The position numbers and the translations under genes are program-made. A DNA stretch of 40,802 nucleotides, from assembly GCA_964653595.1 (NCBI GenBank), contig CAZZHH010000027.1, positions 1-40,802 on the forward strand, given 5' to 3'. This DNA is from JBAXTE01 sp964653595. Lineage in GTDB: Bacteria; Bacteroidota; Bacteroidia; Bacteroidales; WCHB1-69. Shown here piece after piece: positions 35,772 through 40,802 of this stretch. Below the pieces are notes generated by a model. It searched no databases. It was not told the origin of the DNA and saw only the letters and a list, made by a program, of their open reading frames with translations. Every line of letters begins with the position of its first letter. The first letter of the stretch is position 1.

Positions 35772-35779
35772 CAAAGATA
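35772..35779 (-). promoter_or_regulatory. -7 promoter element of wzt
   Basis: TATCTTTG on the minus strand fits TAnnTTTG. The bases just upstream share a 19-base string (TTTGAAGAGTGAAATTTTA on the plus strand) with the region upstream of wzm, so the two promoters look like copies. Confidence 0.55.
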
Positions 35780-35823
35780 AGCATTTTTTTGAAGAGTGAA
35801 ATTTTAGTTATTTGTGTTTTTTT

Positions 35824-35895
35824 AGTGAGTGGCGGAGTGGGAAAAGAGTGGCCTAGTGGCGAAGTGGCCAGGTGGCCGTGTAGCTTCGCGACATT
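35824..35895. repeat. Octamer array, GTGGC orientation (array 1)
   Basis: Nine consecutive 8-bp units of the type GTGGCNNN keep one register from 35824 to 35895, although several differ in sequence. The run ends in GCGACATT, a variant of the CGCGACGTT that closes the other arrays of this orientation. Confidence 0.7.
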
Positions 35896-35901
35896 GCCTC
35901 A

Positions 35902-36006
35902 CCCGAAAAACTGAAATCTCCGATTTCATCGTTTTTCGAGCCCCGTAAACGAGGGTTAAAAGATCCACGAAAAATCACAAAAATCAAAGATTTTTTATTT
36001 TTCGGG
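35902..36006. repeat. Double-hairpin repeat, copy 5, with a 21-bp insertion
   Basis: The outer stems are CGAAAAAC/GTTTTTCG and CGAAAAAT/ATTTTTCG, the inner stems GAAATC/GATTTC and AAAAATC/GATTTTT. The joint is interrupted by an insertion containing AAACGAGGGTTAAAA. The same string, inverted, lies just before copy 1 (about 6990-7006). Confidence 0.75.
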
Positions 36007-36066
36007 ATCGGCTACTTGACTACTCACCACTTGGCTACTCGACTTCTCGGCCTCTCAGCTACTTGC
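36007..36066. repeat. Octamer array, GCCAC orientation (array 1')
   Basis: Units of the type GGCTACTT follow the double hairpin, complementary in sense to array 1. One unit is 7 bp long. The array runs into the stop codon of the four-helix-bundle gene. Confidence 0.65.
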
Positions 36067-36415
36067 CTTTCAAATATCTCACTAATCCATTAATCTGATT
36101 TGATATAATTTTAGTCTTTTCATTACACTCATCAAGAATACCCTGTTTAATAAAATCCAAATTACAAGAAATTATCATTTGAGTTTCAAGTTCTGACAAA
36201 CTTCCTAATGCAATGTAAAGAAATTGAATAAACTCTTTATCATGATTTCGTCCTGCACCTTCAGCAATATTTGATGGAATCGAAACCGCAGATCTTCTAA
36301 TCTGACTCGTCAATCCATACTTTTCATCGCTTGGAAAGTCTTTTGTAATTCTATAAACATCAGTCACTAATGCTATCGCATTCTTCCACGCATCTAAATC
36401 TTTATGTGTTTTCAT
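36059..36415 (-). CDS. Four-helix-bundle protein (PF05635 type), copy 1
   Basis: This 118-residue protein belongs to the four-helix-bundle family named after 23S rRNA intervening sequences, which also includes the Avd accessory protein of diversity-generating retroelements. Family hallmarks are HKDLDAWKNAIALV near the start, FPSDEKYGLTSQIRRSAVSI (44-63), SNIAEGAGR and IALGSLSELETQ. Such proteins form basic pentamers that can bind nucleic acid; their role in genomes like this is not settled. The ATG at 36415 is chosen because a -7 box lies at 36436-36443. A longer frame would only translate the repeat array and double hairpin upstream. The same DNA occurs at 37958-38314. It separates wzm from wzt. 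Confidence 0.9.
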   Translation of the reverse strand: MKTHKDLDAWKNAIALVTDVYRITKDFPSDEKYGLTSQIRRSAVSIPSNIAEGAGRNHDKEFIQFLYIALGSLSELETQMIISCNLDFIKQGILDECNEKTKIISNQINGLVRYLKGK

Positions 36416-36435
36416 TTTTTTTATGATTAAGGTTT

Positions 36436-36443
36436 CAAAGATA
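36436..36443 (-). promoter_or_regulatory. -7 promoter element of the four-helix-bundle gene, copy 1
   Basis: TATCTTTG on the minus strand, the same octamer as in front of wzt and wzm. The octamer array begins 17 bp further upstream. The identical element is present in copy 2 at 38335-38342. Confidence 0.5.
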
Positions 36444-36460
36444 ATATTTTTTTTAAAAAA

Positions 36461-36528
36461 GTGGCGGAGTGACTGGGAAAGTGGCGGAGTGGCTATGTGG
36501 AGGGGTGGCCAGGAGCTACGCGACGTTG
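36461..36528. repeat. Octamer array, GTGGC orientation (array 2)
   Basis: Units of the type GTGGCGGA continue from the promoter of the four-helix-bundle gene to a closing TACGCGACGTTG. One unit is 12 bp, so the register shifts by half a unit once. Confidence 0.65.
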
Positions 36529-36533
36529 CCTCT

Positions 36534-36617
36534 CCCGAAAAACTGAAATCTCCGATTTCATCGTTTTTCGAGGATCCACGAAAAATCACAAAAATCAAAG
36601 ATTTTTTATTTTTCGGG
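36534..36617. repeat. Double-hairpin repeat, copy 6
   Basis: It is 84 bp long. The first hairpin pairs CGAAAAAC/GTTTTTCG around GAAATC/GATTTC. The second pairs CGAAAAAT/ATTTTTCG around AAAAATC/GATTTTT. The joint is AGGATCCA. I see no base difference from copy 7. Confidence 0.85.
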
Positions 36618-36742
36618 ATTGGCTACTCAGCATCTGGGCACCTATCCACTCGTCCTCTCGGCTACTTGTCCACTCGGTCACTTGCCCACCAGGCCTCTCG
36701 ATTACTAGGCCACTCAGCTACCACTCTACCCTTCTCCCACTT
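36618..36742. repeat. Octamer array, GCCAC orientation (array 2')
   Basis: About fifteen units follow the double hairpin. From 36643 onward twelve units keep a strict 8-bp register (types such as TCCACTCG and GCTACTTG). The array ends about 20 bp before the wzm stop codon. Confidence 0.7.
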
Positions 36743-36764
36743 CTGAAAAATCAAAAGCTTCCTC

Positions 36765-37607
36765 CTAAACCGTATCCATAAACCCCTTCTCCACCTTGTT
36801 GAATACTACAATTCCGGAAATTAAGAGGATAATCATAAAGATAAAGCTATATGTGAGCCATAGCCATGAGAAGGCGCCGGTACCGATGGAGCCGTATTTG
36901 AATGTTTCGATGATAGAGGTCATGGGGTTTAATTGAACTATCCATTGTTTTTCTGGAGCGATAGAGTTAAGAGGATAAATGACAGGGGTGATATACATCC
37001 ATAATTGAACACCGAATTGCAAGAGGAAAGTAAGATCGCGGTATTTGGTGGTTAATGAGGAAAAGATGATTCCAAACCCCAAACTCAAACCGGCAGCCAT
37101 CACAATCAGCAATGGAATTAAAAATGCATGAAAATTGGGCATAATAGAAGCGCCGGTGAATGTATAATAGAAATAGATAATCAGAAAAATACCAAACTGG
37201 ATAAAAAACCTGACCAGATTAGAGATCGTAATGGAAATAGGCACCACCAAACGGGGGAAATAAACCTTTCCGAATACCCCTTGATTTTCGATAAAAGTTT
37301 TAGAGTTACGGGTAAGGCAATCGGCAAAATAGTTCCAGATAAGAATTCCTGTAAAGTAAAAAAGCGGCTTTGGAATACCATCTGTTGACAGACCAGCCAA
37401 ATTTCCAAAAACATACATAAACATGGCAGTTGTAAGAATTGGTTGGATGATAAACCAAAGTGGTCCCATGATGGTTTGTTTGTAAAACGTAACGATATCC
37501 CGTTTCACATACATATAAATCAAATCACGATAATCCCAAAGCTCTTTCAGATTAAGCTCAAACAGGTTGCTTTGTGGTTTGATGGAAGTATAATGAGTTT
37601 CTTGCAT
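36765..37607 (-). CDS. wzm: Polysaccharide ABC exporter permease
   Basis: This 280-residue ABC-2 type permease forms the membrane channel for the lipid-linked polysaccharide, with Wzt as its ATPase. Six hydrophobic segments are visible, among them PLWFIIQPILTTAMFMYVF, FFIQFGIFLIIYFYY, and the C-terminal FIFMIILLISGIVVF. LWDYRDLIYMYVKRDI at the N-terminus and FLLQFGVQLWMYITPVIYP are family hallmarks. The -7 box at 37632-37639 gives it its own promoter. It is bracketed by two 566-bp direct repeats (36054-36619 and 37953-38518), and the downstream one separates it from wzt. Confidence 0.93.
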   Translation of the reverse strand: MQETHYTSIKPQSNLFELNLKELWDYRDLIYMYVKRDIVTFYKQTIMGPLWFIIQPILTTAMFMYVFGNLAGLSTDGIPKPLFYFTGILIWNYFADCLTRNSKTFIENQGVFGKVYFPRLVVPISITISNLVRFFIQFGIFLIIYFYYTFTGASIMPNFHAFLIPLLIVMAAGLSLGFGIIFSSLTTKYRDLTFLLQFGVQLWMYITPVIYPLNSIAPEKQWIVQLNPMTSIIETFKYGSIGTGAFSWLWLTYSFIFMIILLISGIVVFNKVEKGFMDTV

Positions 37608-37631
37608 GATTTTTCAACTAAAATTAAGTTG

Positions 37632-37639
37632 CAAAGATA
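37632..37639 (-). promoter_or_regulatory. -7 promoter element of wzm
   Basis: TATCTTTG on the minus strand fits TAnnTTTG. The flanking sequence further upstream matches that of the wzt promoter. Confidence 0.55.
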
Positions 37640-37671
37640 GGGAATTTGTTTTGAAGAGTGAAATTTTATGT

Positions 37672-37817
37672 GTGGAGTGATTGGGTGACGGAGTGACGAA
37701 GTGGCCAGATGGCCGAGTGGCCGAGTGGCGGGGAGCTACGCGACGTTTTTGAGTGACAGGGAAAAGTGGCGGAGTGGCTAGGTGGCGGAGTGGCCAGGTT
37801 CTACGCGACGTTGCCTC
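37672..37817. repeat. Octamer arrays, GTGGC orientation (arrays 3a and 3b)
   Basis: Two successive runs are present, each closed by CTACGCGACGTT (near 37735-37746 and 37801-37812). In the first, units such as GGAGTGAC, GAAGTGGC and CGAGTGGC stay in an 8-bp register. No double hairpin follows; the opposite-orientation array begins at once. Confidence 0.7.
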
Positions 37818-37972
37818 TTGGCTACTCAGCCACTCGGCTTCTTGGCTACTTGTCCTATCGACCACTTGGCTAATCGATCTCTCAGCTACTCAACCACTCG
37901 GCTTCTTGGCCACTTGGTCTCTTGGCTACTCGACCACTCGGCTACTTCCCAACTCAGCTACTTGCCTTTCAA
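37818..37972. repeat. Octamer array, GCCAC orientation (array 3')
   Basis: This is the longest run. Starting at the GGCTACTC at about 37820, some eighteen units keep an exact 8-bp register with consensus RRCYACTY, while most units differ from their neighbours at one to three positions. It ends at the stop of the second four-helix-bundle gene. Confidence 0.75.
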
Positions 37973-38314
37973 ATATCTCACTAATCCATTAATCTGATTT
38001 GATATAATTTTAGTCTTTTCATTACACTCATCAAGAATACCCTGTTTAATAAAATCCAAATTACAAGAAATTATCATTTGAGTTTCAAGTTCTGACAAAC
38101 TTCCTAATGCAATGTAAAGAAATTGAATAAACTCTTTATCATGATTTCGTCCTGCACCTTCAGCAATATTTGATGGAATCGAAACCGCAGATCTTCTAAT
38201 CTGACTCGTCAATCCATACTTTTCATCGCTTGGAAAGTCTTTTGTAATTCTATAAACATCAGTCACTAATGCTATCGCATTCTTCCACGCATCTAAATCT
38301 TTATGTGTTTTCAT
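37958..38314 (-). CDS. Four-helix-bundle protein (PF05635 type), copy 2
   Basis: This 118-residue protein is identical to the one at 36059-36415. The DNA shows no difference that I could find over the 566-bp block that holds it. The hallmarks are the same: HKDLDAWKNAIALV, FPSDEKYGLTSQIRRSAVSI and SNIAEGAGR. The ATG at 38314 follows the -7 box at 38335-38342. Perfect identity, against the decay seen in the flanking arrays, points to a recent duplication or ongoing gene conversion. It lies upstream of wzm, whereas copy 1 lies downstream. Confidence 0.9.
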   Translation of the reverse strand: MKTHKDLDAWKNAIALVTDVYRITKDFPSDEKYGLTSQIRRSAVSIPSNIAEGAGRNHDKEFIQFLYIALGSLSELETQMIISCNLDFIKQGILDECNEKTKIISNQINGLVRYLKGK

Positions 38315-38359
38315 TTTTTTTATGATTAAGGTTTCAAAGATAATATTTTTTTTAAAAAA

Positions 38360-38427
38360 GTGGCGGAGTGACTGGGAAAGTGGCGGAGTGGCTATGTGGA
38401 GGGGTGGCCAGGAGCTACGCGACGTTG
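38360..38427. repeat. Octamer array, GTGGC orientation (array 4)
   Basis: It is the same as array 2 (36461-36528) within the duplicated 566-bp block and ends in TACGCGACGTTG. Confidence 0.65.
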
Positions 38428-38432
38428 CCTCT

Positions 38433-38516
38433 CCCGAAAAACTGAAATCTCCGATTTCATCGTTTTTCGAGGATCCACGAAAAATCACAAAAATCAAAGA
38501 TTTTTTATTTTTCGGG
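38433..38516. repeat. Double-hairpin repeat, copy 7
   Basis: It is identical by eye to copy 6 (36534-36617) and lies in the same place relative to the four-helix-bundle gene. A short GCCAC-orientation array (to about 38580) follows and matches the start of array 2' with a few mismatches. Confidence 0.85.
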
Positions 38517-38658
38517 ATCGGCTACTCCGCATCTGGGCACTTATCCACTCGATCTCTCGGCTACTTGGCCACTACTCGACATGGAAAAAATACTCAATCC
38601 CACTAACTCTTCTATGAAAAAAAATGTTAAAAAAAGAAGAACGACGCAAAAAAGAGTA

Positions 38659-38735
38659 TATCTTTGCACCGTTCTTCGGAGAGTAAGCAACTCAACTCGA
38701 CCTTGAGTGCTTTATGAAGATAAAACGCTATTGCA
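38659..38735 (+). promoter_or_regulatory. Possible rightward promoter and short structured transcript
   Basis: TATCTTTG at 38659-38666 fits TAnnTTTG on the plus strand. The following sequence can fold as an imperfect hairpin (AGCAACTCA against TGAGTGCT, about 38695-38722). There is no rightward gene behind it. Transcription would run into the 3' end of the convergent gene at 38740. It is a weak candidate for a small or antisense RNA. Confidence 0.3.
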
Positions 38736-38739
38736 GAGC

Positions 38740-39492
38740 CTACAGCACTTCAATGATTTTTGAAGGATTGTGGGCTTTGTTATTTAATGGATACATTTGC
38801 CCATTCTTTTCTTGTAAAAAAGAAATTTGTAATACATAAAGTTGTAATCCATTAATTGTAGTATCCGTTTCGAGTTGCAACGTAATATTTGCAGCAGGAG
38901 CAGTTACAGCAAATTGTGCTTCGTTGGAAATTGCTATTTCTGAATTACCCGAAAATAGATCAATATCTGCTTTGCACATCTTAATAGTAAAATGCGTTGC
39001 ACTTGGATCCGATATTAGATGCACCTTCGGATCTAATTCCTCAATTAATAACGCACCAGCTGTTGTGTCAACGGTATACGGTTTAGTTAAAACACTAGTG
39101 AGTTGTGCTTTTGAATTGAATTCAAATCCATTCATCAATTCTTTACCAGCCACATCATTTAAGGTGATTAACGGATCACGTTTCCCACGCAAAGAGGTTG
39201 TATCCATATTTTTTAGTTCATTCATGATAGAACGAAGCCTTAAAAATGATTTACTATCTTTGTTGTTGACTGTTAATGGACGTAATGTGTCCCAAACTAT
39301 TTTAGCGGAACTTGACACCAATTTAAACTCTCCAACATTCTCTCTTACACGAGCCATTCCTGGGTCATTTAAGAATTTTTTCTTGTTTGACTTTGGTGTT
39401 TTGCGAACAAATTGTTGTCCGTCTTTTTCGTAGAAGGTTAAACCGTCTACATTTCCGTTTAATTTTACGATACTACTTGTACTGCGACCCAT
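38740..39492 (-). CDS. Conserved Bacteroidota protein of unknown function
   Basis: This 250-residue protein resembles a group of Bacteroidota proteins of about this size. They open with a short IVKLxGxxxGLTFYxxxDG block and then carry a basic segment and NDPxxxRxRENxxEF. Here these read IVKLNGNVDGLTFYEKDGQ and NDPGMARVRENVGEF. No function is established for them, to my knowledge. There is no signal peptide and there are no membrane segments. The C-terminal half is β-rich and low in cysteine. It stands alone between the polysaccharide locus and a repeat field. No clear TAnnTTTG is seen upstream. Confidence 0.75.
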   Translation of the reverse strand: MGRSTSSIVKLNGNVDGLTFYEKDGQQFVRKTPKSNKKKFLNDPGMARVRENVGEFKLVSSSAKIVWDTLRPLTVNNKDSKSFLRLRSIMNELKNMDTTSLRGKRDPLITLNDVAGKELMNGFEFNSKAQLTSVLTKPYTVDTTAGALLIEELDPKVHLISDPSATHFTIKMCKADIDLFSGNSEIAISNEAQFAVTAPAANITLQLETDTTINGLQLYVLQISFLQEKNGQMYPLNNKAHNPSKIIEVL

Positions 39493-39640
39493 GATTTTTG
39501 TTTTTTACAGGGTTACTTAATATAAAAGATTGGGTATTTCCACAATCAGTCGCACATCCCAGAAGGGCAGCTTTTTTTTCATTGTCGATGAGTTGCACAC
39601 CGGCTTTACCTAATTTATTCACTTTTTTTCTTTTTTTTTT

Positions 39641-39772
39641 CTTAGTCGGGGCGCGAGCTGAAGTCGCACGCCGACGGGTTTGTTCTTAGTCGGGGCGCGA
39701 GCTCTAGTCGCACGCCGACGGGTTTGTTCTTAGTCGGGGCGCGAGCTGTAGTCGCACGCCGACGGTTTTTTC
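39641..39772. repeat. Three tandem 44-bp hairpin units
   Basis: Units start at 39641, 39685 and 39729. Each folds with GTCGG/CCGAC at the base and GCGA/TCGC near the loop, and differs from the next only at two or three loop positions. Each is followed by a T-rich stretch, so the units resemble both REP-like palindromes and terminators. Confidence 0.75.
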
Positions 39773-39779
39773 TACGTCA

Positions 39780-40051
39780 TTTTTTCACTCCTTTCTTTTT
39801 TAGAGATCTGATGACTTGGAGTCATCTGATCACGGTTTTTTTCTCCTTCGTTTTTAGTGACCGGTTGAACTTAGAGTCAACGGGTCACGGTTTTGTGTGT
39901 TTTGTTTTTGTTTGAGGACCTCCCCCTACCCCCTCCAAAGGAGGGGAAAATTCACATTTTTTTTTCAGAAAATGCATTTCGAATTCTCGGTTGTTTTTTC
40001 ACTCCTTTCTTTTTTAGTGATCTGATGACTTGGAGTCATCTGATCACGGTT
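39780..40051. repeat. Further hairpins with shared flanks
   Basis: Hairpins at 39805-39831 and 40017-40047 lie in about 55-bp direct repeats (TTTTTCACTCCTTTC, then GATGACTTGGAGTCATC, then CACGGTT). A third at 39857-39888 has another stem (GTGACCGGTTGA against TCAACGGGTCAC) but the same TTTTTAG before it and CACGGTTTT after it. A CCCCCTCCAAAGGAGGGG palindrome lies at about 39930-39950. Confidence 0.65.
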
Positions 40052-40560
40052 ATTTATTAATCTATATAGTAACAAAATTTACTTTTCATAAACATGTATA
40101 TATTTTTATATTTCAGTAACTTATTCATTCTATATATAATTAGTCTATTTTGCATGATCATTTTTATTATTGATTTAGCTCTATTTTCAATCTATTTATT
40201 GTGTCTATTTGTTATTTTTATTAATATTAAACATTTATACATCATTATTATCATGATTTACAAAACTCTTATCACTTTGATTTAAAACTAGTTCTATCAT
40301 TTTTTATTTGATTATTTATATTTCCCATTTATCTTTTACAAATTTACAAATTTGTTTGATATGAAAAAAACATGGTTATGAATTAATAATCAACAATCAG
40401 GGGTTAATGTTGTAATTATCAATACATTTAATTGTTTATAATTCTTTTTGCCAAATCATTTTTATCAACAAAGCTATGTTTGATTTTCAGATAGTTAAAG
40501 ATTACTAACAGGTAAAATGTTGATATCCTAGGGATCGGATGCGAAGGGTGCGAGGGTGCG
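40052..40560. other. AT-rich gene-free stretch
   Basis: This is very AT-rich sequence with no repeat that I recognise, no codon pattern and no clear promoter. The open frames here are short and look accidental. Confidence 0.45.
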
Positions 40561-40588
40561 AAGATACAATCTTCGCACAACGGCCTCC

Positions 40589-40802
40589 CCTCTGCCCACC
40601 TCCCCCCGACCCCCTCCAAAGGAGGGGGAGTTAAGGAGAAAAAAAAAAGGAGGGGGAGTGAGGACGAAATACAATTAGTTTGGGTTTTTGACCTCTGCCC
40701 ACCTCCCCCCGACCCCCTCCAAAGGAGGGGGAGTTAAGGAGAAAAAAAAAGGAGGGGGAGTAAGAACGAAATACAATTAGTTTGGGATTTTGGCCTCCCC
40801 CC
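40589..40802. repeat. Two copies of a 103-bp repeat with a C/G-rich hairpin
   Basis: Direct copies begin at 40589 and 40692 with CCTCTGCCCACCTCC. Each holds the hairpin CCCCCTCCAAAGGAGGGGG, an A-rich run, a second AGGAGGGGGAG and ACGAAATACAATTAG. The series continues past the window edge. The same palindrome occurs at about 39930. Confidence 0.8.

Noticed and set aside
36416..36598. N-terminal extension of the four-helix-bundle frames (also at 38315-38497)
   Set aside because: The extra 61 codons translate the octamer array and double hairpin and lie upstream of the -7 box; family members start at MKTHKDLDAW-like sequence.
36423..36781. Rightward frames over the arrays with repeated LGYLSTR-like octapeptides (also 37753-37997 and 38322-38617)
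   Set aside because: The 8-residue period is just three DNA octamers read through. The frames cross hairpins and overlap known genes.
36059..38314. Diversity-generating retroelement, because PF05635 includes Avd
   Set aside because: No reverse transcriptase and no template/variable repeat pair with adenine-specific differences is visible. The two copies are identical.
35824..38580. CRISPR array
   Set aside because: Units are 8 bp with no spacers and no cas genes are present.
38924..39433. 169-codon rightward frame opposite the gene at 38740-39492
   Set aside because: It is antisense; the leftward frame matches a conserved Bacteroidota protein.
39641..39772. Retron-like or tRNA-like structure
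   Set aside because: The units are simple tandem hairpins; no reverse transcriptase, cloverleaf or conserved tRNA positions are seen.
40094..40619. Short frames of about 63 codons near the right end
   Set aside because: They are AT-driven or repeat-driven frames with no promoter, no motif and extreme composition.

Overview
The window looks like a chromosomal segment from a low-GC member of the Bacteroidota. Three things point there. A secreted peptidase ends in a type A type IX secretion (T9SS) sorting domain. Many genes sit just downstream of the Bacteroidota -7 promoter word TAnnTTTG. DUF6913, DUF4143 and four-helix-bundle (PF05635) genes are present. No rRNA, tRNA, CRISPR array, reverse transcriptase or complete transposase is visible.

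Layout. (1) 0.2-6.9 kb holds housekeeping genes. A leftward set runs DUF6913 protein, dapA, T9SS-exported M14 metallocarboxypeptidase, and a small exported protein coupled to it by TAATG. The rightward gene is ribBA. (2) 6.9-13.4 kb is an accessory island with three AAA ATPases that each end in a PD-(D/E)XK-like domain (one DUF234, two DUF4143), a shattered RNA-ligase pseudogene and long repeat-rich spacers. (3) 13.4-38 kb is a large leftward polysaccharide (O-antigen-like) locus. It contains a UDP-GlcNAc 2-epimerase, a glycosyltransferase/N-acetyl-sugar amidotransferase fusion, six further glycosyltransferases, two methyltransferases, two hexapeptide acyltransferases and a 3-amino-3,6-dideoxyhexose module (two FdtA-type cupins and an FdtB-type aminotransferase). 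It also has an SDR, HAD and ATP-grasp trio and a Wzm/Wzt ABC exporter. Wzx and Wzy are not seen, so ABC-dependent export is the likely route. An AlbA_2/Schlafen-type regulator with an in-frame 12-bp tandem repeat interrupts the locus. (4) 38.7-40.8 kb has one conserved Bacteroidota protein of unknown function followed by about 1.3 kb of palindromic repeats.

The most unusual content lies between and inside genes. A family of about 85-bp double hairpins occurs seven times. Stem sequences differ between copies but pairing is kept. One copy lies inside the coding sequence that joins a glycosyltransferase to an amidotransferase. Around the exporter genes, degenerate tandem octamers hold an 8-bp register over long runs. 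They appear in two complementary orientations that flank the double hairpin and a four-helix-bundle gene. A 566-bp block (array edge, four-helix-bundle gene, array, double hairpin) is present twice with no difference I could see, as direct repeats on both sides of wzm, separating wzm from wzt. This composite unit is the best candidate here for an undescribed element. Its mobility and any link to the PF05635 protein are inference.

All readings are by eye. Family names rest on motif recognition, not on searches.
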